64,000 nt of DNA. Origin: CFX5 sp023384495 (GTDB lineage Bacteria; Chloroflexota; Anaerolineae; Caldilineales; Caldilineaceae). Within the stretch, counting starts at the first letter, position 1, and every line of letters begins with the position of its first letter. Of this stretch, positions 1 to 10,059 are shown piece after piece. Where the stretch lies: contig JASNZV010000022.1 in NCBI GenBank assembly GCA_048499455.1, positions 78,418 to 142,417 on the forward strand, given 5' to 3'. The notes below the pieces were generated by a model. That model did no database searches. It was not told where the DNA came from and worked only from the letters and a program-made list of their open reading frames with translations. The translations under genes and the position numbers were made by a program.

Positions 1-519
1 ATGGAGACTGGGCGGCAGCGGGCCATCTGTCAACGGCGTGCGCCCGCGGTGGTTCCACGCCACGCCCACGAGCTGCTCCACGCTGATGCGATAACGCGCG
101 GCAATGGTCGCCAATGTCTCGCCCGGCTGCACAGCATGGCAGAGTATGCCGGGCGGTGGCAGCGCTAACACATCGCCGATAACCAGCGGCTGAGAGGCGT
201 CAAAGTCCGGCGCGATGATACAGGGCATATCGTCGATATCGACGCCAATTTCCAGCGCCACGGTAAGCAGCGTATCCTCCGGCTGGACGGTGTAGGTCAG
301 CGTGGCGTCGTCGCCCGCTGCGCTGGGGCTGGCGACGCCCGGCGCCGGTGTAGGGGTGGGGGTGGTCACCGCGGCGGGGGAGACGATGGGAACCTGGCCC
401 AGCGAGCGAGCGCCAACCCCGGGCGCTGCAATGGAGGCCACGCCACACAATCCAAGCGTCAGCAGCAGCCAACCTATCAGTGAAGAAAATGTCGGACGCG
501 TTGCCCCAGTCGGTATCAT
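1..519 (-). CDS. LysM-repeat exported protein (partial, runs off the left edge)
   Basis: The reading frame starts at an ATG at 519 and stays open to base 1, giving 173 residues, so the C-terminus is outside the window. The N-terminus has a hydrophobic segment of about 15 residues (LIGWLLLTLGLCGVA), a signal peptide or anchor. A Pro/Thr/Ala-rich linker (TPTPTPAPG) follows, then two LysM modules of the form YTVQPEDTLLTVA...GVDIDDM and HAVQPGETLATIAARYRIS. LysM modules bind peptidoglycan or related glycans outside the membrane, so a wall-associated role is likely; no catalytic domain is visible in the part present. It lies downstream of the large GT39/PA14/NHL gene on the same strand, with about 160 bp between them. 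The product name beyond LysM cannot be set without the missing C-terminus. Confidence 0.8.
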   Translation of the reverse strand, partial: MIPTGATRPTFSSLIGWLLLTLGLCGVASIAAPGVGARSLGQVPIVSPAAVTTPTPTPAPGVASPSAAGDDATLTYTVQPEDTLLTVALEIGVDIDDMPCIIAPDFDASQPLVIGDVLALPPPGILCHAVQPGETLATIAARYRISVEQLVGVAWNHRGRTPLTDGPLPPSLH

Positions 520-552
520 CTGTCAAAGCTGTGAGTCACACTCACTCTCTAT

Positions 553-665
553 GCTTGCACTTTGAACGCAAAGGCGCAAAGACAGAGCGACATAAACGAA
601 AAAAGAAAAGGCTCGGCCAACGGCTCGGCGGCTTTGCTCCCCTGCGACTATGCGCTGAGACAGCC
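553..665. repeat. Interspersed intergenic repeat ('ctttgcgcctttgcgtt' type)
   Basis: This gap between two minus-strand genes holds an imperfect inverted element: a left part reading ttgaacgcaaaggcgcaaag and a right part reading roughly ctgcgactatgcgctgag. Related sequence recurs in the window at 23926-24026 and 27971-28010. It is intergenic each time, which suggests a dispersed non-coding repeat rather than gene sequence. Confidence 0.45.
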
Positions 666-680
666 TGCAATGATAGAGAC

Positions 681-3600
681 TTACTCCATGGCCGGCTCAA
701 TGACAAAGACGTTGCCGCCGGCTGCATCGACCCCCCAGACCCGCCCCGTTGGGTCTACCGACACGCCGATGGGTTTGACCACGCCATCGGCGCGCAGGCC
801 CAGAACCGGCCAAATGCCGGCAATTTCGCCATCGGGCTGCCGCTGCTCCACCACCGCCTGTTCCGGCTGTGTCACGTATAGTGCGCCGCCTGTGTCGACC
901 GTCAGATGGGGGCCATCCAGGGTATTGGCCACGGGAATTTCCCACGCCAGCAGACGGCGTCCTGTGCTGTCGAAACGCACCAGCTTGCTCAGGCCGGCAT
1001 CGGCGACAAAGATTGTACCATCGATCCCCACCGCCACGTCAACTGGCTGGCTAGGCTCGCCCGGCCAGATGGCGATCTCCTGCATAATCTGGCCGTCACC
1101 GTCGAGCGCGACCACGCGCCCACCCGGCGTGTGCGCCACCCAGATGCGCCCTTGGGCGTCCACATGCAGCCCGCGCGCTCGGTCGAGCACATGGGTTGGC
1201 GCTGGGACCTCGCGCAGATAATTCCCCGCGGCGTCAAAGAGCCATAGCGCCGGCTGGGCCGGGTCGAGCACATAGAGCAGGCCGTCTCGGTCCACAGCCA
1301 GGTCGAACGGCTCGACAAAGGGGCTGCCGCCGCCGGTGATGAGCGCCCGCATGTCGCCGGTGGGGGTCAGCACAAGGATACGGCGGTTGCCCGTGTCGGC
1401 GACGTAGATCGCACCGTCGGGGCCGGCCGCGATCCCACGCGGCTGGTTGAGGCCGGTCTGCACAGTGCGTACATCGCCGGCCAGCGGCGCGGCGACCAGC
1501 ATGGGTGCGCCGGGTGTTTGCGGGTCGAAGGTCAGGGCGGCAAGACTGGGCAAGGTGACGCGTTCATAGTCGCCCTGGGGCGGGAAGAGCGCCTCGCTGG
1601 GGATGATCTGGCGCGCGCGGCCCGGCGGCGTCCAATAGAGGTTGATATGGGTGTGGTCGGTGCGGTCGGTGAAACGAACGCGGATGTCGTGTAGCCCTTG
1701 TGGCAACTCGATGTCCCCCTCGCGCAGGATGTTCGGTTCGAGGCCGGCGGTGACTTCGGTCTCGTTGATCCACAACACCGACTCGTCGATGGATTCAAGC
1801 CCAAATCGATAGCGGCCTGCCTGGGGGATCGCGATCTTGCCCCGCCACTCGACGGTGTAGGGCCGGGGTAGCGGCGTGATATGGAAGTAGAGCTGAAGCC
1901 GCGGGTCGATTTTGGCCATGGCTTCAGGCGGCTGCCAATCGGCATTGGGGAAATAGCGACCCAGCAGCCCATTGCTCGCCACCGGCGCGGTGTAGAGCGC
2001 GGTCGCCGGGATGATCTCCGGCGCGCGGTCGGGCGGTCGCCACGCCAGGGTGAAGGGGCCGGCCCTGCCCACGGCGCGCACGCGGATCGTGTGATTGCCC
2101 TCGGCCAGCATCACGCCGTTGCTCAGTTCGCCCACGCCGGTGACGATGGGTTCTTCGCCCACAAAAAGCTCGGCTGCGCCGGGCGTCTGCAAAAAGAACT
2201 GGTGAGGCCCATAAGTGGTGACGCGCAGAACCCCCTCCCATTCGACTGTAAACGGCTCGGGCAGGGGGGGCATCGTCGCCCAATCGAAGCTCAGCGTCGG
2301 GTCTTGCCGGGTGAAGATCGGGCTGCCCGCCCACCCATCGCCCTGGTAATAGCGCCCCACCAACCCCTGCACGCTGGCGAGATCCTGGGGCGAAAGCAGC
2401 GCCAGCGAGACGACCGGCGGCCCCCCAAAGGGTGCGCGAAACTCCTCAAAGCGCGCCTTGGGGTAGAGCCGTCGCGCCTCGTCAAAGAGAGCGCGGCTGT
2501 CGGCGTTGACAATGAGCGCAACTGCGCGGTCCGCCGTCCACGCCAGAGGGAGATGGTCGGTGGTTTCGATGCGCTGGTAGCGACGCGCCCCGCGCGCCAG
2601 AAAATTGAGCGTGGGGTGGCCGTGAAAAAACGAAATGACATAGGCATCGGTCTCGTCATCGAAATTTGCCAGCAACTCGGCGGTGATGCTCTCCGGGGTG
2701 GAGAAGGCGTTCCATGAGGCAAAGTCGTAGGCCTGGCGGAAGAAGTAGGTGTCGAAATTCTGCCAGGCCATGAGCGTGAGCAGCAGCGCCAGAGGGGCGA
2801 GCGCCCAGTTGGGATAGTAGCGCCCCCCCGCGCGCCGCCATGCCTGCCATAGCGCAACCAGCGGCGCCACCGCAAAGAGGTAGACCGCCGGCTGCGACCC
2901 AATCGCGCGCAACGATTGCGGCGCTTCAAAATCGAGCGAGAGGATGCCCCCCAACAGCGTGATGGCGAACCAGAGAGGGAGCAGCAGCGCGCGCGCCCGG
3001 TTTGGCCCCCGTGCGCTCCGCCACAAAACGAGCCCCAACCCCAATACCCAGAGCGCGCCGGTGTATGAGTCCAGCATGGGCTCGCCGGGCAGGTTGTGAC
3101 GCCCGTTGGGGTCGCCCCAGTAGTTGAACATGAGCAGATGTTTGCGCGTGTTTTCGAGCAGCGCGGGCAAACGCTCTTCGGGCGTCTTTTTGGCGAAGAT
3201 CGAAGTATCGCGCGTGCGCTCGAAGTAGATGTCGGGCTTTTCGTACGCAAACTTGACCACGGGAGCCACGACCACCAACGCCGTCAACGCCATCAGCGCC
3301 AACCCGCTCCACATACGGCGCAGAAAGCCGCGTTCGGCAACCAGCAGGATGAGCAGAAAGAGACCCGCCGCCGCCACAAACAACTGAAAGGCGGCATAGA
3401 AGCATAGACCCAATCCCAGGGCAATCCCGGCCAGCACGAAGTCAATGTGCCGCCCCCGGCGGATGCCCCGCAGCAACAGGCCGATGGTGAGCAGGGCGAA
3501 GAGCGGTGTGCTGGCGTTGTACATCCCAATCCGGCTAAAGTTGACATTCCAGCGCGAGACGGCGATGACAAAAGCGAGCATCACGCCGCCGGCCCGGCCA

Positions 3601-4334
3601 TAGAGTTCGCGCCCGGCCAGGTAGCCCGCCGCCACTGTCGCCGCCCCCATCACCACGCTCACCAGCCGGATCGACTGGGTAGAGACGCCGGCAGCTTCAA
3701 AGGCGGCGACGATCAGATAGAGGTAGTGGGACGGCGCATGGATCGAGCCGACAAAGATGGGCCGAAAGCCGGGGTTCTCCATGATGCGCAGCGCCTGCAA
3801 TCCGTTTTCGGCCTCGTCATACCAGGTTCCAAAGGGGAGCGAATCGAAGCGCCAAAGGCGGAAGAAGAGCGTGAGGGTGAGTGTGATCGCCAATGCCCCC
3901 ACAAACCATCGCTGGCGTGGCGCGGGGGAGCTGGTTGCAGGCGCCTCGCGCCCCCAGTCGAGCCACAGCGCGGCGACCGGCATCAGCAGCACACTGGCCA
4001 GATGCAGCCGCCAAAAGGTGAGGCTGGGGTGCTCCACATCGGTCAGTTCGCGCAAGGCAAGGGTGGCCAGGGTCAGCGCCGCCGCCAGCGGAATCAGCCG
4101 CCACGCGGGCCGCCACCCGCGCAGACCATCCAGGTGCGCCATCATCGGGACAGCAGGGGCCGGTACGCCAAACTGGGCATGGCGGAGCGCAAAGACAAAG
4201 AGGCTCAGCCCCACCGTGTAGAGCAACGCCGCCTCAACAAAGAGCGCGCGCTCCAACTGGCGCTGTCCCCATAGGGCCAACAGCAGCGCGACACCCCCAT
4301 ACAGGAAGTTGCGGATCGTGGATGGAAACGGCAT
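681..4334 (-). CDS. GT39-like polytopic membrane protein with two PA14 domains and an NHL propeller
   Basis: A 1217-residue protein. Roughly the first 520 residues are multiple membrane segments with the GT-C acidic motif WYDEAENG in the first large extracytoplasmic loop, as in dolichyl/undecaprenyl-phosphate-sugar-dependent transferases (GT39/PMT-like). Two PA14-like sugar-binding modules follow (about 655-790 and 800-935; both start with GRYY/GRYF and end with a W-x-PP strand). The C-terminal 270 residues are NHL repeats (ADTGNRRI, VADAGLSKLVRF). The likely role is transfer or presentation of sugars at the outer membrane face, with the appended domains outside the cell. It belongs to the minus-strand cluster of related GT-C proteins up to 20 kb. 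The acceptor and sugar cannot be read from sequence. ATG at 4334 is the first good start before the membrane segments; no strong SD is visible. Confidence 0.75.
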   Translation of the reverse strand: MPFPSTIRNFLYGGVALLLALWGQRQLERALFVEAALLYTVGLSLFVFALRHAQFGVPAPAVPMMAHLDGLRGWRPAWRLIPLAAALTLATLALRELTDVEHPSLTFWRLHLASVLLMPVAALWLDWGREAPATSSPAPRQRWFVGALAITLTLTLFFRLWRFDSLPFGTWYDEAENGLQALRIMENPGFRPIFVGSIHAPSHYLYLIVAAFEAAGVSTQSIRLVSVVMGAATVAAGYLAGRELYGRAGGVMLAFVIAVSRWNVNFSRIGMYNASTPLFALLTIGLLLRGIRRGRHIDFVLAGIALGLGLCFYAAFQLFVAAAGLFLLILLVAERGFLRRMWSGLALMALTALVVVAPVVKFAYEKPDIYFERTRDTSIFAKKTPEERLPALLENTRKHLLMFNYWGDPNGRHNLPGEPMLDSYTGALWVLGLGLVLWRSARGPNRARALLLPLWFAITLLGGILSLDFEAPQSLRAIGSQPAVYLFAVAPLVALWQAWRRAGGRYYPNWALAPLALLLTLMAWQNFDTYFFRQAYDFASWNAFSTPESITAELLANFDDETDAYVISFFHGHPTLNFLARGARRYQRIETTDHLPLAWTADRAVALIVNADSRALFDEARRLYPKARFEEFRAPFGGPPVVSLALLSPQDLASVQGLVGRYYQGDGWAGSPIFTRQDPTLSFDWATMPPLPEPFTVEWEGVLRVTTYGPHQFFLQTPGAAELFVGEEPIVTGVGELSNGVMLAEGNHTIRVRAVGRAGPFTLAWRPPDRAPEIIPATALYTAPVASNGLLGRYFPNADWQPPEAMAKIDPRLQLYFHITPLPRPYTVEWRGKIAIPQAGRYRFGLESIDESVLWINETEVTAGLEPNILREGDIELPQGLHDIRVRFTDRTDHTHINLYWTPPGRARQIIPSEALFPPQGDYERVTLPSLAALTFDPQTPGAPMLVAAPLAGDVRTVQTGLNQPRGIAAGPDGAIYVADTGNRRILVLTPTGDMRALITGGGSPFVEPFDLAVDRDGLLYVLDPAQPALWLFDAAGNYLREVPAPTHVLDRARGLHVDAQGRIWVAHTPGGRVVALDGDGQIMQEIAIWPGEPSQPVDVAVGIDGTIFVADAGLSKLVRFDSTGRRLLAWEIPVANTLDGPHLTVDTGGALYVTQPEQAVVEQRQPDGEIAGIWPVLGLRADGVVKPIGVSVDPTGRVWGVDAAGGNVFVIEPAME

Positions 4335-4405
4335 GACGAGACGAGAAAGGGTGAGGGGGACGGTGTATGCGTCCCCCAGGAAATGTAAATGTTATACTTG
4401 TGGTT

Positions 4406-4452
4406 GTTTGAAAATGACGGTTTCTGCGGCAGCAAAACTGTCGTTTTCAAAC
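4406..4452. repeat. 47-bp hairpin in intergenic gap
   Basis: Two arms of about 18 bases (starting GTTTGAAAATGAC and ending GTCGTTTTCAAAC) pair almost perfectly with G-U tolerance, and the loop CTGCGGCAG can itself pair. It lies between two minus-strand GT-C genes. It lacks a clear U-run, so it may be a REP-like palindrome or an RNA-stability hairpin rather than a classical terminator. Confidence 0.55.
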
Positions 4453-4523
4453 AGAACTCGGTTTCAGTGTGAAACGTGAAGCGTCAAACGTGATGGATAA
4501 CGTTTTGCGCCCGGCGCACGAAC

Positions 4524-7500
4524 CTATGGGACGAGCGGGAAGCCCATGACCCGATTGTTGTTGGCATCGGCGACCAGCAGCGTTAGGTTGGCGCCGTCGA
4601 CGGCAAGGCCATTGGGCAGGCCAAAGCGGTTGAGGTCGCTGCCAAAGTTGCCAAAGCTGGCCTTGAGTTCCCCCTCGGCGCTATAGACAAAGATCCGATA
4701 CAGTTGCGGGTCGCTGGCGTAGAGATCCCCGTTGGGCGCAGCGGCGACATAGGGTTTCATGTAGATATCGCGGCTCTCCCAACTGGGCACGGCAAACTCC
4801 GCCACAAAGTTGAGCGCCGCGTCTAGCTTTTGGATGCGCCGGTTCCACGTGTCGGCCACATAGACCGAACCGTCCACCGGCGAGACGGCGACGCTGGTTG
4901 GCTCTTCGAAGCGCCCACCGATCACCCCACCACCCCCCACCTGGCGGATCAACGTCCCGTCGGGGCGGAAGTGGAGAATGCGCTTGTTGCCCGTGTCGGC
5001 CACGAGCAGGTTGCCGTCGCCGTCGATGGCCAACCCGCGCGGGCCAAAGAGCGCATACTCATCGCCCAACTCGCCATTGGTGCTGTTGAAATAGCCCCAT
5101 TTGCGCAGGAAGTTGCCTTCGGCGTCAAAAAGCTGGATGCGTCCATTCCAGGTATCGGCCACGAAGATCTGGCCGGCCTGGTCGACCGCAATACCCCACG
5201 GCTCATTGAACTGTCCATCGCCCAACGCCAGCGGTCCGGCGCCGTCGGCGTCCACACAGCCCGCCTGGTCGGCCAGGTTGCAGGCCGAACCAAAGGCGCG
5301 CACAAACGCGCCGCTGGCGTCGAGCACAACGATCCGGTTGTTGCCCGAATCGGCAATTACCCGCTCGCCATTGGGCCCGGCGGCGATCGCGCGCGGCGTG
5401 AGCAAGGCGCGGTCGCCGTAGACGGCGTTGTAGAGCGAGCTGGCGGCAAGCTCGATTTCCACGGCGCGGGCGCGCCCCTCCAGGCTGTCGGCGGGCAAGG
5501 TAACGGGGGCCACACCCAGGTTCCAAATCTGCGCGGCCAAGTCGCGGCGCACCCACATTTCAAACTCATGGCGGTGCGGCCAACGCGAGAGGTCGCGCTC
5601 GTTACCCAGCGTCCCTTCGGGCGTCACGTCTCGATAGCGCCGGTGCAAAAAGATCTCCCAGTTGCGTTCACGCTGCACCGGGTCGAGGAGGCCGCGCAAC
5701 ACATCGCCCCAGGTGAGGTTGAAGTAACCCATATCGGGCCACCAGATCAGCCGGTAGGTGCGTTTGACATAGTCGCGTATGACATAGGGATGCACCTTTT
5801 CGTAATTCTTTGGCCCAACGATGATCACCGGCGCGCTCATGCTGTCGCTGGTGGGGTTCTGGCCGTAGTAGCGCGAATTGGGATAGAGGCGCATGTACCA
5901 GCTCATCGGCCACGAGCTTTCATCGTCGTAGGCCACGACAATGTTGCGCCCGCCCACCGTCCGCTCGCTGATGGCGTCGATCTCGGCCAGCGCCAGCTTG
6001 ATGTCGGGCGAAGCGTGGGCATAGACCAAATATTCGGTCGCCATATCGTAGTTGATATAGGTCAGGCGGAAGCTGACGCGCACCGTCATCAGAAAGAGCA
6101 GCGCGACAACACCCAGACTGAGTAGTCGCCAACCCGATGCCCACCCCCCCGCTTCACCCCAACGCCAGGTGAGATAGCCCAACCCCAGCGCCAGCCCAAC
6201 GCCGAGCACCCACTGCAACGTCGTCGCCAGCGAGAGGATCGAGCGATCCACCAGTGGGCCGCCCCAGACGAGCACAGCCAGCACCAGCAGTAGCGCCGGC
6301 GCTGTCCCGATCATCCACCAGGCTTGGGTGCGGCGGGCTTCACCCCAATCGACCATGGTAATCAGCCGGCCCAATACCCAGCCGGCAAAGACACACATGG
6401 GCAACGCCATATGGGTGAGCAGCCACGGCATCTTCTCGCCGGCTACGGTATACCCCACCCACGCGCCCACGATCCACCAGGCGAGGAAGATGACAAAATA
6501 GAGGCGGATTTCGGCGTGGGGCATGTGGAAGGTGGAGACAAAACTATCGCCTGTTTTGGCGACCGCCGCCGCATACCGTTCGTCTTCGCGGCGCACATCG
6601 GGCGGCAGGTCTGCGGTGGGTGTGGGCGACCAGCCAGGGATGGTGACCAGCGACCGCACGAGCATTACGAATCCGGCGCCACTGAGGATCAACGGTAGAA
6701 ATTCATAGAGCCATGCCAGCAAGATGTAATAGTACCAGGGCTGGCTGCCCCGTTCCACCTTCTGTTGCTCCAGCCAGTAGCCCAGACTGCCCACAATGCC
6801 CGACGCCAACCCGTTGCGGGTGTTGGTGAGAAAGGTGGTGTAAAAAAGAATCGCAATCACCCAAAAGAGGCCCATCATCTGAGCCCAGGTGACGAAGTTT
6901 AGCCCGGGGGCCTCTTCGTCGTCCGCCTCGGCGGGGCGCATCCCAAACCAATACCAGGCGATGGCGACGCTGATTGCAGCCAGCATCAGCACAACAAATA
7001 TGTAGGCCAGAATGACGCCGGTGGCCGTATTCTGCGGGTTCTGATAGTCGATGACCGGCCACTCAATGCCGACCGCCGTCGCGGCCAGGTGGATAAAGGG
7101 TGACAGAAAGGGCAAAACCAGCGTGAACATAAAGACAGCCAGATCGGCGCTGTGGTTGCGGCGGAGCTTGCGCCACTCTTCGCGGCCCAGGTGGTTCCAT
7201 ACCAGCGCCACAAAGATGCCTGCCCCCACCAGTAGGCCAATCGTGCCGATGATGTCCTGGTCGCGCTTGTGGAAAACATACCAAAAGCCAAACCCGGCCA
7301 CCAAGGGGGCAAAGGCCATAAAGGTGCGTCGCTCGATCACCTGCCAGAGCGCCAGCCCCACAAAGAAGACGCCCAAGATTGCGCCGCTGATAAAGTGCGC
7401 CTCCATGGCCAGCAGCCCCAGCACCATGCCCAGTGTCACGGCAATCAGCCAGCGCCGGTTGACCGTCTCCAGGTAGCGAAACGCGCCATAGATCCAGACC

Positions 7501-7991
7501 AGCAGGAAGAACGCGATAAAGATGTCATCGCGGATGTAGCGGCTATGGAAGAGCAAGCTGGGGCTGACGGTCAGCAGAATGCCCGCCATCAGCGCGCCTG
7601 TACGCCCGATATAGCGGCGGAAGAAGATGGGCATGGCCACGATTCCAATGCCCAGAATCGCCGGCACAAGCCGCGCCGTGGCGTCGTTGTCGCCAAACAG
7701 AAAATAGCTCAGCGCAGTCAGGTGATAGCGCAGCGGCCCATGCATCATGGGGTTGTGCTCGTATTTGCCCGCATCGTAGAGATAATAAGCATAAAGCGTG
7801 TGCAGGCTCTCGTCGTGGCTCATGGCGCGCACGCCGAGGTCGACAAAGCGCAACACGGTCGCCACGATCAGCAGCGCGGCCCAACCGATCACTTCCCAGT
7901 TGAGACGGATGTTCGCCAGCAGGGGTCGATCCAAAAGCGCCGCCCCCTCGCGCTCGCCATAGGGCGGTGTTGTTAACAGGTCACGTTCCAT
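4524..7991 (-). CDS. Agl23-like GT-C membrane protein with C-terminal NHL repeats
   Basis: A 1155-residue protein. The N-terminal part has the motif MSHDESLHTLYAYYL in the first loop, the D-E signature of the Agl23/PMT-like GT-C family, followed by many membrane helices to about residue 680. The C-terminal part (about 850-1155) consists of NHL repeats such as ADSGNNRIVVLDASG, ADTWNGRIQLFD and ADTGNKRILHF, predicting an extracellular six-bladed propeller. The family is known in archaea and Chloroflexi next to protein glycosylation genes, and the role here is inferred as sugar transfer or flipping-associated chemistry. The start is well set: GGAG lies six bases before ATG at 7991. It is one of five consecutive GT-C/YYY genes on this strand. 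NHL fused to GT-C occurs here and in the next gene downstream. Confidence 0.78.
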   Translation of the reverse strand: MERDLLTTPPYGEREGAALLDRPLLANIRLNWEVIGWAALLIVATVLRFVDLGVRAMSHDESLHTLYAYYLYDAGKYEHNPMMHGPLRYHLTALSYFLFGDNDATARLVPAILGIGIVAMPIFFRRYIGRTGALMAGILLTVSPSLLFHSRYIRDDIFIAFFLLVWIYGAFRYLETVNRRWLIAVTLGMVLGLLAMEAHFISGAILGVFFVGLALWQVIERRTFMAFAPLVAGFGFWYVFHKRDQDIIGTIGLLVGAGIFVALVWNHLGREEWRKLRRNHSADLAVFMFTLVLPFLSPFIHLAATAVGIEWPVIDYQNPQNTATGVILAYIFVVLMLAAISVAIAWYWFGMRPAEADDEEAPGLNFVTWAQMMGLFWVIAILFYTTFLTNTRNGLASGIVGSLGYWLEQQKVERGSQPWYYYILLAWLYEFLPLILSGAGFVMLVRSLVTIPGWSPTPTADLPPDVRREDERYAAAVAKTGDSFVSTFHMPHAEIRLYFVIFLAWWIVGAWVGYTVAGEKMPWLLTHMALPMCVFAGWVLGRLITMVDWGEARRTQAWWMIGTAPALLLVLAVLVWGGPLVDRSILSLATTLQWVLGVGLALGLGYLTWRWGEAGGWASGWRLLSLGVVALLFLMTVRVSFRLTYINYDMATEYLVYAHASPDIKLALAEIDAISERTVGGRNIVVAYDDESSWPMSWYMRLYPNSRYYGQNPTSDSMSAPVIIVGPKNYEKVHPYVIRDYVKRTYRLIWWPDMGYFNLTWGDVLRGLLDPVQRERNWEIFLHRRYRDVTPEGTLGNERDLSRWPHRHEFEMWVRRDLAAQIWNLGVAPVTLPADSLEGRARAVEIELAASSLYNAVYGDRALLTPRAIAAGPNGERVIADSGNNRIVVLDASGAFVRAFGSACNLADQAGCVDADGAGPLALGDGQFNEPWGIAVDQAGQIFVADTWNGRIQLFDAEGNFLRKWGYFNSTNGELGDEYALFGPRGLAIDGDGNLLVADTGNKRILHFRPDGTLIRQVGGGGVIGGRFEEPTSVAVSPVDGSVYVADTWNRRIQKLDAALNFVAEFAVPSWESRDIYMKPYVAAAPNGDLYASDPQLYRIFVYSAEGELKASFGNFGSDLNRFGLPNGLAVDGANLTLLVADANNNRVMGFPLVP

Positions 7992-8110
7992 ACAAGACTC
8001 CTACCACTGAGCTCGGTTTGAAAAGCAGGGTGTGATTGAGCGCCGTTGCCCTGAAGCAAGGCCGTGGCAAATTCCGCTCTTCAAAGCAACCACAGCATAC
8101 AACCGATGTC

Positions 8111-10009
8111 TCACTCGCCACTTTTTACCCACAAGACTACCCCGTCCACCGGTGGCAACGCACCCACCTCACGGTGGACGACCCAACGCAGCAACCCGCG
8201 CAGCCAGCTTTCCCACGCACGATTGAGGCGCGCCGTGATCGCGCCGTCGTCGACGAGGTTCGGCTCGGCGGGGAGTAATTGGGACGGCAACCATTGCCCA
8301 TGCACCAGATAGCGGCTGCCCATATAGCCGGCCAGCGCCGGGTCATCCACCATCGGGTCCACCGTGATCACCACGGGGGATTGCCCGCTCGCGGTCGATT
8401 CCACATCGGGCGCCAACACCCAACGTAGGTTGCGCATGTCGCGCAGATACCACCCCAACACCGGGTCGGGCCGCCCGCCCAGTTGCGGCGAACGCTGCGC
8501 CAATACGGTCAGTTGGGTGGCGTCGCCCGTGCGTTGGGCGCTCAACAGTTGGATGTCCGCCGCCAGCCGGCGTATGTCGGCGTCGGTGAAGCTGGCGAAG
8601 AGGCCGTCGGGCCGGCTGATGTGGGCGTGATGATTGAGTTGCCACAGGCTGCTCAATGTGACCAAAAAGAGCAACACCGCGCCATAGCCGCCCATAAGCA
8701 GCCGCGCTTGCCGCCAATCGGCCCAGAGCGCATAGAGCACGACAGTCACTGCGGCCAGCAACACAAAGAGGAGCATGCCACGGGCGATCAACAGGTCAAG
8801 CTGAGACTGGGCAATCAATGCCGCGCCCCAAAAGACCGAAGAGGTGAGCAACACGGTCACCAGCCCCAGCAACAGCCAACTCTCGCGCCAGTTGACGCCC
8901 GTGCGCAACCCACGGATGATCGCGGCGCACAGGTCGGCGCCCGCCAATAGCAGCGGCAGCCCAATCATGGGTAAGGCGTAGGGCGAGCGACCCGGCAGCA
9001 CACTCAGCAGCATCCCCCACAGAAGCCAAGCCGTGAGAAACAGCAGCCAGGCCCGCCGCTGACGAGGAAAGGTGGCGTCATCTTCCGACGCGCTCGTCAT
9101 CTGCTGCCAGCGCCAGCCCAATCCCAGCCCGCCAAACATGAGCAAGAAAGGGGCGTCCACCCACAGCCGCAGCGCCCACCAACTGAGCGGGTAGGCCGGC
9201 CCGTCACCGCCCAGTTGCGCGACCCACGCGCTCAGGCTGCTGCTGATCATGCCAAGCCCGGCCGGGTGCGCCAACCAGGTGGTTGCGCCAAGCGCGGCGG
9301 CAGCGCCCAACCAGAGTAAATCACCGCGACGGCCCAGGGCCTTTTCTCGGAAAGTGGTCAAGCCTGGGTCAAACTGAAACAGAAAAAGGACAACCACGAC
9401 GACAAAGTTCCATCCCATCGGGCCACTGACCATTAGCAAACCGAGGGCGACGGCGGTGACGCGCCGCCATGTTGTAAATGTGGCGGCCGATACGGGCAAG
9501 TGAAGCAGACGCCATAGACCGACCAGCGTCAACATGCCAAAAAAGAGGCCCAGCATCGCCCCATCCGCCATGCGGCTGAACCAGGTCAGCCACGGGTCGA
9601 AGGCCATGAGCAGTGCGGCGACCAGTGCAGCGGTTCGTCCAATCCAGGGCCGCAGCCACCAGCAGAGCAACACCAATGCGGCGCCAGCTGCAGCCGGCGC
9701 CGCGCGCGCCATGGCATCCCCACCGCCCATCAGCCAAAAGAGCAGCGTATTCACTGAATGGAGCAGCGGGCTGGTGACTACCGGCAATTCGGGCGCCTCG
9801 CGCCCGGTCGCCGCCAGCCAGGCAGGCCAGATGTTGGCCGCCTCTACCGCGTTGAGCGGGTGTGCAGTCAGGCCAAAAAAGCGCACAAACCCCGCCGCCA
9901 ACAGGATCAACCCATAGAGCGCGTGCTCCACTGTAAGCCACGCCCACGCCGGCGCGGCGAACGTATCGGGTTGTTCCTCAACTTCAGCCTCTGCTGCCCC
10001 AATCGCCAT
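8111..10009 (-). CDS. GT39/Agl23-like polytopic membrane protein
   Basis: About 632 residues with an N-terminal cytosolic segment, then around ten hydrophobic helices. It resembles the membrane part of the 4524-7991 protein but lacks a propeller. The first-loop motif reads HPLNAVEAANIWPAW, so one acidic residue of the usual D-E pair is not evident, which may mean altered or lost catalysis. The C-terminal third is soluble and probably extracytoplasmic. I chose the ATG at 10009; an upstream GTG at 10063 overlaps the previous stop (GTGA) but would translate an A+T-rich stretch that reads like an intergenic repeat (ttttggattttcgattttg). Substrate unknown. Confidence 0.68.
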   Translation of the reverse strand: MAIGAAEAEVEEQPDTFAAPAWAWLTVEHALYGLILLAAGFVRFFGLTAHPLNAVEAANIWPAWLAATGREAPELPVVTSPLLHSVNTLLFWLMGGGDAMARAAPAAAGAALVLLCWWLRPWIGRTAALVAALLMAFDPWLTWFSRMADGAMLGLFFGMLTLVGLWRLLHLPVSAATFTTWRRVTAVALGLLMVSGPMGWNFVVVVVLFLFQFDPGLTTFREKALGRRGDLLWLGAAAALGATTWLAHPAGLGMISSSLSAWVAQLGGDGPAYPLSWWALRLWVDAPFLLMFGGLGLGWRWQQMTSASEDDATFPRQRRAWLLFLTAWLLWGMLLSVLPGRSPYALPMIGLPLLLAGADLCAAIIRGLRTGVNWRESWLLLGLVTVLLTSSVFWGAALIAQSQLDLLIARGMLLFVLLAAVTVVLYALWADWRQARLLMGGYGAVLLFLVTLSSLWQLNHHAHISRPDGLFASFTDADIRRLAADIQLLSAQRTGDATQLTVLAQRSPQLGGRPDPVLGWYLRDMRNLRWVLAPDVESTASGQSPVVITVDPMVDDPALAGYMGSRYLVHGQWLPSQLLPAEPNLVDDGAITARLNRAWESWLRGLLRWVVHREVGALPPVDGVVLWVKSGE

Positions 10010-10059
10010 GCCACCCTGCTTCGTCAATTCAAAATCGAAAATCCAAAATTGAAAATCCT

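Noticed and set aside
1881..2717. Long plus-strand reading frames opposite the giant minus-strand genes (also 4830-6125, 28728-30146, 38093-40462)
   Set aside because: They are shadows in high-GC DNA: no domain, no RBS and composition typical of antisense frames of real coding sequence.
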